From an uncultured Paracoccaceae bacterium (lineage in GTDB: Bacteria; Pseudomonadota; Alphaproteobacteria; Rhodobacterales; Rhodobacteraceae): DNA of 29,025 nt. Location: NCBI GenBank assembly GCA_937927675.1, contig CALBSG010000100.1, forward strand, positions 1 to 29,025, given 5' to 3'. The notes under the pieces are model-generated. The model had not been told where the DNA came from and made no database searches. It saw only the letters and a program-made list of their open reading frames with translations. The first letter of the stretch is position 1, and each line of letters starts with the position of its first letter. Positions 7,658 to 15,350 of the stretch are shown piece after piece. The position numbers and the translations under genes are program-made.

Positions 7658-7666
7658 CCCTGCGGT

Positions 7667-7906
7667 TTACAGGATCTCGACGCGGTAGCTTTCGATGACC
7701 GTGTTGGCCAACAGCTTTTCGCACATCACCTTAACGGCAGCCTCGGCCGCGGCTTTGTCGGTTTCGGCCAGATCCAGCTCGATCACCTTGCCCTGCCGCA
7801 CGCCGTTGACGCCAGAAAAGCCCAGCGTGCCAAGCGCGTGGCGCACCGCCTCACCCTGAACATCCAGAACACCGTTTTTCAGCATGACAGTGACGCGGGC
7901 TTTCAT
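7667..7906 (-). CDS. purS: Phosphoribosylformylglycinamidine synthase subunit PurS
   Basis: This 79-residue protein starts MKARVTVMLKNGVLDVQGEAV and carries the typical GVNGVRQGKVIELDL segment of PurS. PurS dimers bridge PurQ and small-type PurL and help pass ammonia between them. The length is exactly that of the family. The gene lies 85 bases after purC on the same strand and is probably co-transcribed with it. Its expected partner purQ is more than 1.3 kb downstream, beyond an unrelated dehydrogenase gene. Confidence 0.95.
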   Translation of the reverse strand: MKARVTVMLKNGVLDVQGEAVRHALGTLGFSGVNGVRQGKVIELDLAETDKAAAEAAVKVMCEKLLANTVIESYRVEIL

Positions 7907-7991
7907 GGCATTCCCCCAAAGGTTGGCTTTGCCGCCCCATACCGTCGCGCGCGGGCGGCGGCAAGGGGGCGGCTCTGTTTTGACAAGGCGC

Positions 7992-8753
7992 TTAGTTGAT
8001 AAGCGTCGGTTTCGTCGTATGGGTGACGTTTGACGGCATCACCCCCAACCGCCGCGCCAGTTCGGCATAGATGTCGGCCAAGGGCACCGGGTCGGGCATC
8101 GGCTGCCCTTCGCGTTCAGTCACCCCGCGCAGATCCCACAGACGGCAGCTGTCGGGCGTGATTTCATCAGCCACGATCAGCCGCATGAAATCGCCTTCCC
8201 AGATCCGACCAATTTCCAACCGGAAATCTGCCAGCCGCACGCCAACGCCCAGCATGACGCCTGACATGAAGTCATTCACCCGCAGCGCAAGGGCGATCAT
8301 GTCGTCCAGATCCTGTTGGTTGGCCCAGCCAAACGCGACGATATGTTCTTCCGCCACAAGGGGCGAATTCAGCCGATCGTCCTTGTAGTAATACTCCACG
8401 ATCGGGCGCGGCAGGGCCATGCCTTCGGGGATACCCAGCCGGGACGACAGCTCGCCCGCGGCAAAATTGCGCACCACCACTTCCAACGGCAGGATTTCGG
8501 CCATCCGCACCATCTGTTCGCGCATGTTGACGCGGCGGATGAAATGGGTCGGCACGCCGATGGCGTTCAGCCCAGACATAAAGAATTCGGACAGGCGGTT
8601 GTTCAGCACGCCCTTGCCATCCACAGCGGCCGGTTTCGGCTCGGCCTCGGTCGGGGCGCTGTCATCCTTGAAATACTGGATCAGGGTGCCAGGTTCAGGC
8701 CCTTCGTAAAGGATCTTCGCCTTGCCCTCGTAGACCTTCTTCCTGCGCGCCAT
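7992..8753 (-). CDS. purC: SAICAR synthase (PurC) with two altered conserved motifs
   Basis: PurC joins aspartate to CAIR using ATP. This 253-residue protein keeps RRKKVYEGKAK (nucleotide loop), GKGVLNNRLSEFFM, PTHFIRR, PLEVVVRNFAAGE, EIGRI and ADEITPDSCRLWD, and it ends in the usual KPTLIN. Two segments differ from the PurC pattern I know. After YFKDD the usual TAFNAxKK-type loop is SAPTEAEPKPAA. After RLWD the usual LDKDxFRRDLG segment is replaced by a proline-rich stretch (EREGQPMPDPVP) of similar length. No shifted frame restores them. It may be a diverged paralogue or a lineage variant. I chose ATG 8753 over 8777 because AAGAGG lies just upstream and the length then fits the family. Its place next to purS argues for a genuine purine role. 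Confidence 0.88.
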   Translation of the reverse strand: MARRKKVYEGKAKILYEGPEPGTLIQYFKDDSAPTEAEPKPAAVDGKGVLNNRLSEFFMSGLNAIGVPTHFIRRVNMREQMVRMAEILPLEVVVRNFAAGELSSRLGIPEGMALPRPIVEYYYKDDRLNSPLVAEEHIVAFGWANQQDLDDMIALALRVNDFMSGVMLGVGVRLADFRLEIGRIWEGDFMRLIVADEITPDSCRLWDLRGVTEREGQPMPDPVPLADIYAELARRLGVMPSNVTHTTKPTLIN

Positions 8754-8812
8754 GCATGCCTCTTGTCCAACGGGCAAAAGGGCGGCGAAATGCCACCCTG
8801 CCCTTTGGTTCG

Positions 8813-8841
8813 GCTATACCCACTCAGCGTTAGCCGTGCAA
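8813..8841 (-). promoter_or_regulatory. Candidate purC promoter
   Basis: On the reverse strand TTGCAC (8836-8841) and TATAGC (8813-8818) are spaced by 17 bases. They are placed for a leader of about 50 nt before the purC ATG at 8753. No operator could be identified. Confidence 0.45.
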
Positions 8842-8878
8842 GCCGGGCGCGCTTTGCAGCACTTGCGCGCAAGGCCTC

Positions 8879-8907
8879 TTGAACGCTGGCTTTGGTCCGG
8901 GCATATG
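8879..8907 (+). promoter_or_regulatory. Candidate promoter for the DUF1476 gene
   Basis: TTGAAC (8879-8884) and CATATG (8902-8907) are 17 bases apart and about 38 bases before the ATG at 8945. The -35 is good and the -10 is only fair. Together with the purC promoter it makes a compact divergent promoter region. Confidence 0.4.
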
Positions 8908-8944
8908 AGGAGAAAGCCGCAGAATTCACCCGGAGGGCCCGCCC

Positions 8945-9259
8945 ATGACCACCTTTGACGACCGCGAACACGCCTTTGAAGCAAAATTTGCCCATGATTC
9001 GGAAATGCAGTTCCGCGCCGAAGCCCGCCGCAACAAGCTGGTCGGTCTTTGGGCCGCTGGGCTTTTGGGCAAATCGGGCGATGCGGCCACCGACTACGCG
9101 ATGAGCGTTGTCTCTGCCGATGTCGAAGAACCCGGCATCGAGGATGTGGTGCGTAAGGTCGCCGCGGATCTGGCTGGCAAAGCCACCGCCGACGAGGTGC
9201 GCGCCCAGATGGCAGCCCTGCTGCCCGTCGCCAAGGCCGAGTTGCTGTCGGAACTCTAA
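8945..9259 (+). CDS. DUF1476 protein, F1-ATPase zeta-type inhibitor subunit
   Basis: This 104-residue all-helical protein starts MTTFDDREHAFEAKFAHDSEM and continues RRNKLVGLWAAGLLG, the signature of DUF1476. In Paracoccus denitrificans the family member is the zeta subunit. Its N-terminal helix enters the F1 catalytic interface and blocks ATP hydrolysis, in the manner of mitochondrial IF1. The length fits and the basic/acidic inhibitory N-terminus is complete. GGAGG precedes the ATG by 8 bases and a strong terminator follows, so the gene is probably monocistronic. It diverges from purC, an arrangement I recall as common in Rhodobacteraceae. The inhibitory role is inferred from the Paracoccus protein. 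Confidence 0.88.
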   Translation: MTTFDDREHAFEAKFAHDSEMQFRAEARRNKLVGLWAAGLLGKSGDAATDYAMSVVSADVEEPGIEDVVRKVAADLAGKATADEVRAQMAALLPVAKAELLSEL

Positions 9260-9284
9260 GGCCTACCCGGCCCTGTCAGATCAG

Positions 9285-9314
9285 GCCGCCCCCATGGCTT
9301 GGGGGCGGCTTTTT
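9285..9314 (+). terminator. Rho-independent terminator after the DUF1476 gene
   Basis: GCCGCCCCC/GGGGGCGGC forms a 9-bp stem with a 7-base loop (9285-9309), followed at once by TTTTT (9310-9314). It lies 26 bases after the stop codon. Confidence 0.9.
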
Positions 9315-9424
9315 CATGGGCCAGCGCCACATGGTCTTTGTCGAATTTTCTTTTGCATTTTAGCTGTTAAGCCGCCCTGAACGCGCCCCCGCTAGTCTTG
9401 CCGAATTTGAAGCAAGGGGTGAAC

Positions 9425-11437
9425 ATGGCCTTTCTCGGCAGGTCAAAGGCGCGCGCGGCGCCGCAGTTTGATGCGGCGGTGGCCGGGGTCACCGAAGCAG
9501 ATCCCTCTGTGGCAGGGCTGGCCACAACCTTGCGACGCTTTGGCCCCCGCACGGCGCTGTCGGTCAGTCTGACAGTCGTATTCCTGTGGCTGCTGTCAGA
9601 CCGGCTGTCGCAGATTGACGGGCGGGCCCTGACCAATGCGGTTTGGCAATTGGCGCCTGCACAATGGCTGCAATCGCTGGGCCTCACCGCTGTCTCGTTC
9701 TGGGCGGTGGGGCGCTATGATGCGGTTTTGCACCGCCATTTGATGTCCGGGATGCCCGAACGATTGGCCCGGCGGGCCGGGATCGCCGCAATCGCGGTGT
9801 CGCAAAGCCTTGGGCTTGGCCTGATTTCCGGGGCGATCTTGCGCTGGCGGATGCTGCCGGGGTTCAGCCTGTGGCAGGCCACCCGGCTGACGGCGGCCGT
9901 GGCCCTGTCGTTTCTGGCGGGCTGGGCGGTTGTCACGGCAGCGACTTTGCTGATCCTGCCTAACGCCCCGTTCAAGCCTTGGGCAGCCCTTGGGCTGGGC
10001 CTTGCCCTTTGTCTGGCAGGTCTATCTATCCTTGGCCCGAAGCGCAGAATTTTGCCGTTCCGCTGGCCCAATGGCTTCGTGCTGGGCCGTTTGGTGGGGC
10101 TGTGCGCCGCCGACACGCTCGCCGCGGCGCTCGCGCTCTATGTTCTGCTGCCTGCGGGAAGTGAGCTCAGCTTTACCACCCTGCTGCCTGCGTTTTTGTT
10201 GGCGCTTGGGGCTGGGCTGGCACTTGGCACGCCGGGGGGGATGGGGCCATTTGAGATGACCTTGCTGGCACTTTTGCCAAGCACCGCCGAGCCCGATCTG
10301 CTGGTGGCGATCCTTGGCTGGCGCGTGGTCTATTATGTTTTGCCCGCCCTTGCCGGCGCCGGGCTGGCCATTCTTGCCCCACCCCCATCCACCCCGACCG
10401 CCCGGCCCCTCTTTGGATCGCTGCCCGGGGCTGATTTTTCGGCTCAGGATCAAGACGAATTGCCTGCCGAAACGGGCCTGCGCCATCAGGGCAGCCTTGC
10501 GCTGACCCGGGTTGGCGGGCTTGGCTGGCTGGTGGGGCGGCAAGGCCACGCGCTGATTGCGCTGCTGAACCCGCGCCCGATGGGCCGACCCCATGTCATC
10601 GATACAGCCCTGCGCGGCATGCGCCACCTTGCACGCAAAGAGGGGCGGATGTTTGCCGCCTATAAAACCGGAGGGCGGATCGCGGCCCGCGCCCGCGCCC
10701 ACGGGCTTACCCCCCGCCGCATCGGGTGGGAGGCTTGGATTGTCCCTGCCAGCTACCGGCTCAACACGTCCAGCCGCTCTGGCCTGCGCCGCAAACTGCG
10801 CCGGGCCGAGGCTGCCGGCGTCAGTATTCGACACACCCCGACCGCGCAGGCCCCCTGGCCCGCGCTGCACCGCATTGCCGCCGACTGGGCGCAGGCCCAT
10901 CACGGTGAGCGCGGGTTTTCCATGGGACGGCACGACCGCGCCTATCTGAGCCACCAAAGGTTATACGTCGCCTGGCAGCAGGACCGGCCCATCGCCTATG
11001 CTAGCTTTCACACGACACCCGACGAATGGGCGCTGGACCTGATGCGACATGGGAAAGATCTGCCGGATGGCACCATGCACAGCTTGCTACAAGCTGCCAT
11101 CACCGATGCGGCCTGCGCGGGCGTGGCACGCCTGTCACTGGCCGCCGTGCCAGAGGGGGCCTTTGGCAGGGGCGATCTGGTCACCCGTCTGATCGCCGCC
11201 GTTGCGCCCGAAACAGCGGCCACCGGGCTGTTGCGTTTCAAATCCTGCTTCGCCCCGCATTGGTCGCCGCTTTACCTGATCGCTCCGGGTCGGTTGGGCC
11301 TTATGCTGGCGGGCCTGTCCTTGTGGCGGGCCATCACCCGACCACCGCCGATTTCGCGGCAAATCGAACAGGATGATGCGGAATATGAGTTTGCGTCGCG
11401 TCCCGGCCCGTGGCACATCCCTCAAAAGACTGACTGA
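9425..11437 (+). CDS. MprF/LpiA-like aminoacyl-phosphatidylglycerol synthase and flippase
   Basis: The roughly 670-residue protein has the two-part MprF design. A hydrophobic N-terminal half (to about residue 330), with some seven or eight membrane segments, resembles the UPF0104 flippase domain. A soluble C-terminal GNAT-like DUF2156 domain (about 375-640) contains GRMFAAYKTGGR-, SYRLNTSSRSGLRRKLRRAE- and DLMRHGKDLPDGTM-type stretches. Family members transfer lysine or alanine from aminoacyl-tRNA to phosphatidylglycerol and flip the lipid outward. This lowers surface negative charge and gives resistance to cationic peptides and acid. A TTG start at 9398 is possible, but ATG 9425 has AAGGGG seven bases upstream. 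The amino acid cannot be deduced. No atvA/acvB-like lipase gene follows, unlike in Rhizobium lpiA operons. The next gene starts 28 bases on and may be co-transcribed. Confidence 0.82.
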   Translation: MAFLGRSKARAAPQFDAAVAGVTEADPSVAGLATTLRRFGPRTALSVSLTVVFLWLLSDRLSQIDGRALTNAVWQLAPAQWLQSLGLTAVSFWAVGRYDAVLHRHLMSGMPERLARRAGIAAIAVSQSLGLGLISGAILRWRMLPGFSLWQATRLTAAVALSFLAGWAVVTAATLLILPNAPFKPWAALGLGLALCLAGLSILGPKRRILPFRWPNGFVLGRLVGLCAADTLAAALALYVLLPAGSELSFTTLLPAFLLALGAGLALGTPGGMGPFEMTLLALLPSTAEPDLLVAILGWRVVYYVLPALAGAGLAILAPPPSTPTARPLFGSLPGADFSAQDQDELPAETGLRHQGSLALTRVGGLGWLVGRQGHALIALLNPRPMGRPHVIDTALRGMRHLARKEGRMFAAYKTGGRIAARARAHGLTPRRIGWEAWIVPASYRLNTSSRSGLRRKLRRAEAAGVSIRHTPTAQAPWPALHRIAADWAQAHHGERGFSMGRHDRAYLSHQRLYVAWQQDRPIAYASFHTTPDEWALDLMRHGKDLPDGTMHSLLQAAITDAACAGVARLSLAAVPEGAFGRGDLVTRLIAAVAPETAATGLLRFKSCFAPHWSPLYLIAPGRLGLMLAGLSLWRAITRPPPISRQIEQDDAEYEFASRPGPWHIPQKTD

Positions 11438-11465
11438 TGCCCCGATTGTTGCCCCGGAGGATGCC

Positions 11466-12479
11466 ATGACCACGGATGCCCTTTCCAAACTGCTTGCCAC
11501 CCGCGATTGGCTGATGGCCGACGGGGCCACCGGCACCAACCTGTTCAACATGGGACTGACGGCGGGCGAACCGCCCGAGTTTTGGAACGTTGAACACCCC
11601 GACCGCATCCGCAGCCTGTATCGCAGTGCGGTCGAGGCCGGGTCTGACATCTTTCTGACCAATACCTTCGGCGGCAATGCAAGCCGGTTGAAGCTGCACA
11701 ATGCCCAAGGCCGCGTGCGCGAATTGAACCGCATCGGGGCCAGCCTTGGCCGCGAGATTGCCGATGCGGCGGGCCGCCCGGTGGTGGTGGCAGGCTCGGT
11801 CGGCCCGACGGGCGATATTTTCGAACCCATGGGCACGCTGACCCATGCCGCCGCGGTGGAAATGTTCCACGAACAAGCCGAAGGCCTGAAAGAAGGCGGG
11901 GCGGATGTCTTGTGGATCGAAACGATCTCGGCCCCCGAAGAATACAAAGCTGCCGCAGAGGCGGCAAAACTTGCCGGCATGCCGTGGTGCGGTACCATGA
12001 GCTTTGACACCGCCGGACGCACCATGATGGGCGTCACATCGGCCGGGATGGTCGAAATGGTCCGGGGCATGGCCAACCCGCCTTTGGCCTTTGGGGCCAA
12101 TTGCGGTGTGGGTTCGTCGGATCTGATGCGGACGGTGATGGGCTTTGTCGCTGCCGGCCCTTCGGTGCCGCTGATCGCCAAGGGCAATGCCGGAATTCCG
12201 AAATACCACGATGGCCATATCCATTATGACGGCACGCCCGAGTTGATGGCGGAATATGCGGTGCTCGCGCGCGACGCCGGAGTGCGGATCATCGGCGGGT
12301 GCTGTGGCACCATGCCTGACCATCTGCGCGCCATGCGGGCCGCGCTGGAAAGCCGTCCGCGCGGGCCGGTGCCGTCACTCGACGACATTCAGGCCAAGCT
12401 TGGAGCGTTTTCTTCGGTGTCCGATGGCACCGACGGTGCGGGCCCGGCTCCGCGCGAACGTCGCGGGCGGCGGGGTTAA
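11466..12479 (+). CDS. bmt: Homocysteine S-methyltransferase family protein (Bmt-like, or Hcy module of a split MetH)
   Basis: The 337-residue TIM-barrel enzyme carries the family marks ADGATGTNL near the start, TNTFGGN (65-71), and the three zinc-binding cysteines C213 (GANCGVG) and C279/C280 (GGCCGT). These bind and activate homocysteine for methylation to methionine. Rhodobacteraceae homologues are usually labelled betaine-homocysteine methyltransferase. The methyl donor is uncertain, because with the free-standing B12 domain 3 kb away this could equally be the homocysteine module of a split cobalamin methionine synthase. ATG 11466 has GGAGG five bases upstream, so an in-frame ATG at 11373 inside the previous gene was rejected. 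The C-terminal 25 residues are a low-complexity G/R/A tail. The TAA overlaps the convergent lysR stop within the tetranucleotide TTAA. Confidence 0.87.
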   Translation: MTTDALSKLLATRDWLMADGATGTNLFNMGLTAGEPPEFWNVEHPDRIRSLYRSAVEAGSDIFLTNTFGGNASRLKLHNAQGRVRELNRIGASLGREIADAAGRPVVVAGSVGPTGDIFEPMGTLTHAAAVEMFHEQAEGLKEGGADVLWIETISAPEEYKAAAEAAKLAGMPWCGTMSFDTAGRTMMGVTSAGMVEMVRGMANPPLAFGANCGVGSSDLMRTVMGFVAAGPSVPLIAKGNAGIPKYHDGHIHYDGTPELMAEYAVLARDAGVRIIGGCCGTMPDHLRAMRAALESRPRGPVPSLDDIQAKLGAFSSVSDGTDGAGPAPRERRGRRG

Positions 12480-13318
12480 TCCCGTCGCAGATGCGCCAAT
12501 AGCGCGGCGGTCAGCCGCGCGCGCCGCGTTGTCGGCTTCCAGATCATGACATAGGGCCAAGGCATCGGCAGGGCCGGCCCCGGCAGGCGGGTAATCAACC
12601 CTGCCTGGAGGTCCGCTTCCGCCAGATGGGCGGGCACCAGCGCCGCCCCAAGACCCGCCCGCGCCGCCGCCAAGGCTAGCGCCGTTTGCCCAACGCGAAG
12701 CCCCTGTGTCGGGGCCTCGCCCAGAGCGGCCGTATGATACCAGCGTGACCATGACGGCGCTGCGGCATGCGACGGCCCCCAATCGGTATGGACAAGGCGT
12801 GTCGGCCCCCGCTCCGGATCATCGCCGGGGGCCGACACGGCAATGATCTCATCGGCAAACAGGGTTTCGACCCGGTGATCGGGATAAAAATGCGCGCCAT
12901 AGGTCAGACGCAGGGTGGCCCCTGACAGATCGACGGGGTCTTCCTCGATCCGCAGGTCTAGATCGCCCAACCGATCAAAGCCGACAAGCCGCGGCACCAG
13001 CCAGTGATCCGCAAAGGACGGCAGACAAGACAGGATCATTCGGGACGGCCCCGTGTCTTGCCCCAAATCTTGGGCAAGTCCAGACAGTTCGGCAAAAGCC
13101 AGATCAACCCGCGCCTGCACCGCGCGGCCCGCATCGGTCAGTGTCAGCCGATTGCCCTGCCGCAAGAAAAGCTCCTTGCCGAAATGCGCCTCCAGCGCAC
13201 GAATTTGCAGCGACACCGCCGCCGCCGTCACCCCCAGTTCGGACCCGGCGCGGGTGAACGAGCCGTGTCTGGCCGCGATTTCAAAGGCTCGCAAAGCAGT
13301 CAAGGGCGGAAGGGCCAT
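12476..13318 (-). CDS. LysR family transcriptional regulator (GcvA-like)
   Basis: The 280-residue protein has an N-terminal winged helix-turn-helix (about 5-63: LRAFEIAARHGSFTRAGSELGVTAAAVSLQ in overlapping pieces) of the GcvA/AmpR kind. A periplasmic-binding-like effector domain (about 90-280) follows. It is divergent from the Fe/2-oxoglutarate oxygenase gene with a 103-base gap, the usual layout for a LysR regulator and its target. A 9-base inverted repeat spans that gap. The ligand is unknown. Its stop codon overlaps the stop of the facing homocysteine methyltransferase gene, so the two messages are antisense at their 3' ends. Confidence 0.88.
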   Translation of the reverse strand: MALPPLTALRAFEIAARHGSFTRAGSELGVTAAAVSLQIRALEAHFGKELFLRQGNRLTLTDAGRAVQARVDLAFAELSGLAQDLGQDTGPSRMILSCLPSFADHWLVPRLVGFDRLGDLDLRIEEDPVDLSGATLRLTYGAHFYPDHRVETLFADEIIAVSAPGDDPERGPTRLVHTDWGPSHAAAPSWSRWYHTAALGEAPTQGLRVGQTALALAAARAGLGAALVPAHLAEADLQAGLITRLPGPALPMPWPYVMIWKPTTRRARLTAALLAHLRRD

Positions 13319-13335
13319 GGCTTTCCCCTAATTTT

Positions 13336-13389
13336 TCTTGGGATAACCTACAATTTCTCTCATTGCGCCGCGAGGGAAAAATCCCAAGA
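13336..13389. promoter_or_regulatory. Inverted repeat in the lysR/oxygenase promoter region
   Basis: TCTTGGGAT (13336-13344) and its exact complement ATCCCAAGA (13381-13389) lie 36 bases apart in the divergent promoter region, with a TACAAT -10-like hexamer (13349-13354, plus strand) between them. The spacing would place the two arms on roughly the same DNA face for a LysR tetramer. Operator function is inferred. Confidence 0.4.
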
Positions 13390-13421
13390 TTGGCGAAAGC
13401 GCAGCCAACAGGACCCACGCC

Positions 13422-14204
13422 ATGCAAGACCTCATCGACCTTGACGCCTACCCCTTGGACAAACCCGGCACCCAAGCCTACGAGGCGCTCGTCGCCCGCT
13501 GCCGCCGCGCGTTGGCGCGCGATGGCATGTTCGATCTGGCAGGGTTCCTGAAGCCGCAAGCTCTGGCTCAGGCCTTGGCCGAGGTCGCCGCCCATCAGGA
13601 TCAGGCCTTCACCCATGCACGCGATCACAACATCTATTTTCGCAAGGAAATTCCGGGTCTTGGCGCAGATCACCCCGCGCTGAAACCGTTTCGCACAGTG
13701 AACCATACGCTGTGCGCTGATCAGATCGGCGGTACCTTGCAACGGCTTTACGAATGGCCGGCGTTTGCCGCCTTCTTGGCGGACGCCATGGAAAAGCCCG
13801 CGCTTTACACCATGGATGACCCGCTGGCCCGGCTGAACGTGATGACGTACCGCACGGGTGAGGCGCTGAACTGGCACTTTGACCGGTCGGAATTCACCAC
13901 AACCATTCTGCTGCAGGCCCCGGATCAGGGCGGTCTGTTCGAATATCGCACCGATCTGCGGTCTGAAACCGATCAAAATTACGACGGCGTGGCGCGGATG
14001 CTGGCGGGCCAAGACCCCGAGGTGCAGCGGGTGAAACTGGTGGCGGGCGGGCTGAACGTGTTCCGCGGCCGCAACACCGCCCATCGCGTCACCCCGGTTG
14101 AGGGCACCACCGATCGGCGCATTGCGGTGTTTTCCTTTTATGACCGCCCCGGCGTGCGCATGACCGACGAGGAGCAAAAAGGGTTTTACGGCCGCGCCGC
14201 CTGA
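13422..14204 (+). CDS. Fe(II)/2-oxoglutarate-dependent oxygenase (HalD/BesD-like fold, HxD facial triad)
   Basis: This 260-residue protein resembles the family that databases often name HalD/BesD halogenases. Iron ligands are H152-x-D154 in NWHFDRSEF and H221 in NTAHRVTP, with arginines R232/R233 placed to bind 2-oxoglutarate. True aliphatic halogenases of this fold replace the aspartate with glycine to open a chloride site. Here D154 is present, so hydroxylation or another oxidation is expected instead of chlorination. BesD acts on free lysine, so a free amino acid is a reasonable but unproven substrate. The start follows AGGA about ten bases upstream. The divergent LysR gene is the likely regulator. 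Confidence 0.82.
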   Translation: MQDLIDLDAYPLDKPGTQAYEALVARCRRALARDGMFDLAGFLKPQALAQALAEVAAHQDQAFTHARDHNIYFRKEIPGLGADHPALKPFRTVNHTLCADQIGGTLQRLYEWPAFAAFLADAMEKPALYTMDDPLARLNVMTYRTGEALNWHFDRSEFTTTILLQAPDQGGLFEYRTDLRSETDQNYDGVARMLAGQDPEVQRVKLVAGGLNVFRGRNTAHRVTPVEGTTDRRIAVFSFYDRPGVRMTDEEQKGFYGRAA

Positions 14205-14232
14205 ACCGCCCAGCGTTTTGCAAAACTCCGGA

Positions 14233-14254
14233 CCGATTACGGGGCTGAAATCGG
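14233..14254. terminator. Short hairpin between convergent genes
   Basis: CCGATT/AATCGG with a 10-base loop lies in the 51-base gap between the oxygenase stop and the radical SAM stop. There is no T-run on either side, so termination is doubtful. Confidence 0.25.
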
Positions 14255-14255
14255 C

Positions 14256-15344
14256 TTAAAACAGGGTCAACTGGTCCCCGGCCCGCGCCGGGGGCTGGAA
14301 CAGATCGCAGCGCAGCGGCGGCAACCGCGTTGCAAGGCCCAGCCGCGCCACCGCCTTGTCAAACCGCTGGCGCAAAAGATCGGCCCACATTCCCACACCC
14401 GTCATGCGCTGACCAAAGGCGGGGTCATAATCCTGCCCGCCATGCATCTCGCGGATGCGGGCCATGACCTTGGCGGCCCGGTCGGGATACTGCGCCGCCA
14501 ACCAATGTTGAAACAGGCCCGACACCTCGCGCGGCAATCGTAGCGCGATGTAACTTGCCGCCACGGCACCGGCCCCATGAACCGCCTGCAGGATCGGCTC
14601 CAGTTCCGAATCAGACAGCCCCGGAATCACCGGCGCCACCATGGCCCGCACCGGGATACCCGCCTCGGCCAAGCGCTGGATGGTCGCCAATCGCCGGGCA
14701 GGCGCAGGGCAGCGCGGCTCCATGCTGCGCGACAGGCGCGCATCCAGCGTCGTGACTGAAATTCCGACCCGTAACAAACCCTTAGCCGCCATAGGCGCCA
14801 AAAGGTCGATGTCGCGTTCGATCAGCGTGCCCTTGGTGGTGATCGCCAGCGGGTGATTGAACGCGGACAGCACCTCTAGCACCTCGCGCATCACGCGCTG
14901 CGTGGCCTCGATCGGTTGATAAGGGTCGGTATTGGTGCCGATCGCAACGGTCGCCACCTGATAGTTTTTCGCCCGAAACTCTCGTTCCAGCACCGCCCCG
15001 ATCCCCGGCCGGGCGACCAGCCGGGTTTCGAAATCCAGCCCCGGCGACAGGTTCAAGAAGGCATGGCTTGGCCGAGCAAAACAATAGACGCAACCATGTT
15101 CACAGCCCCTGTAGGGGTTGATAGAGCGGTCAAAGGGCAGATCGGGCGACCGGTTATAGGCCAACGCAGAACGGGCGCGTTCCTGCCGCACCTCGGTCGC
15201 GACCAACCGTTCCGTTTCCGGCAGATCCCAGCCGTCATCAAAAGCGACATGCGCAGCCGTCTCAAACCGCCCCGTGGCGTTCGACGCGGCCCCGCGTGCG
15301 CGCAAGCGTTGCCCCTGTTTCAATGCCGCATCACCGATTTTCAT
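14256..15344 (-). CDS. PA0069 family radical SAM protein (SplB-like)
   Basis: The 362-residue protein has the SAM-radical cluster motif C-x3-C-x2-C (CEHGCVYC) preceded by RSINPYRG, the typical start of the PA0069/SplB-like group. NTDPYQPIE, TKGTLIERD and GISVTTLD stretches follow. Spore photoproduct lyase is a relative, but no substrate is known for this subgroup. The start at ATG 15344 (MKIGDAALKQGQRLRARGA) fits homologues. An upstream in-frame extension to 15461 crosses the promoter and was rejected. No Shine-Dalgarno is present, and the -10 lies 6 bases from the ATG, so the message may be leaderless. A LexA-type box abuts the -10, which suggests DNA-damage control. Confidence 0.88.
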   Translation of the reverse strand: MKIGDAALKQGQRLRARGAASNATGRFETAAHVAFDDGWDLPETERLVATEVRQERARSALAYNRSPDLPFDRSINPYRGCEHGCVYCFARPSHAFLNLSPGLDFETRLVARPGIGAVLEREFRAKNYQVATVAIGTNTDPYQPIEATQRVMREVLEVLSAFNHPLAITTKGTLIERDIDLLAPMAAKGLLRVGISVTTLDARLSRSMEPRCPAPARRLATIQRLAEAGIPVRAMVAPVIPGLSDSELEPILQAVHGAGAVAASYIALRLPREVSGLFQHWLAAQYPDRAAKVMARIREMHGGQDYDPAFGQRMTGVGMWADLLRQRFDKAVARLGLATRLPPLRCDLFQPPARAGDQLTLF

Positions 15345-15350
15345 GGCAAA

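Noticed and set aside
6578..7999. 473-codon plus-strand frame opposite adh and purS
   Set aside because: Antisense shadow that runs through two real genes and the palindromes between them.
11373..11465. N-terminal extension of the homocysteine methyltransferase
   Set aside because: It lies inside the preceding mprF-like gene in another frame, whereas ATG 11466 has a good Shine-Dalgarno and matches the family start.
14214..14225. GTTTTGCAAAAC palindrome as a regulator site
   Set aside because: Only 12 bases, within a gap between convergent genes where no promoter is expected.
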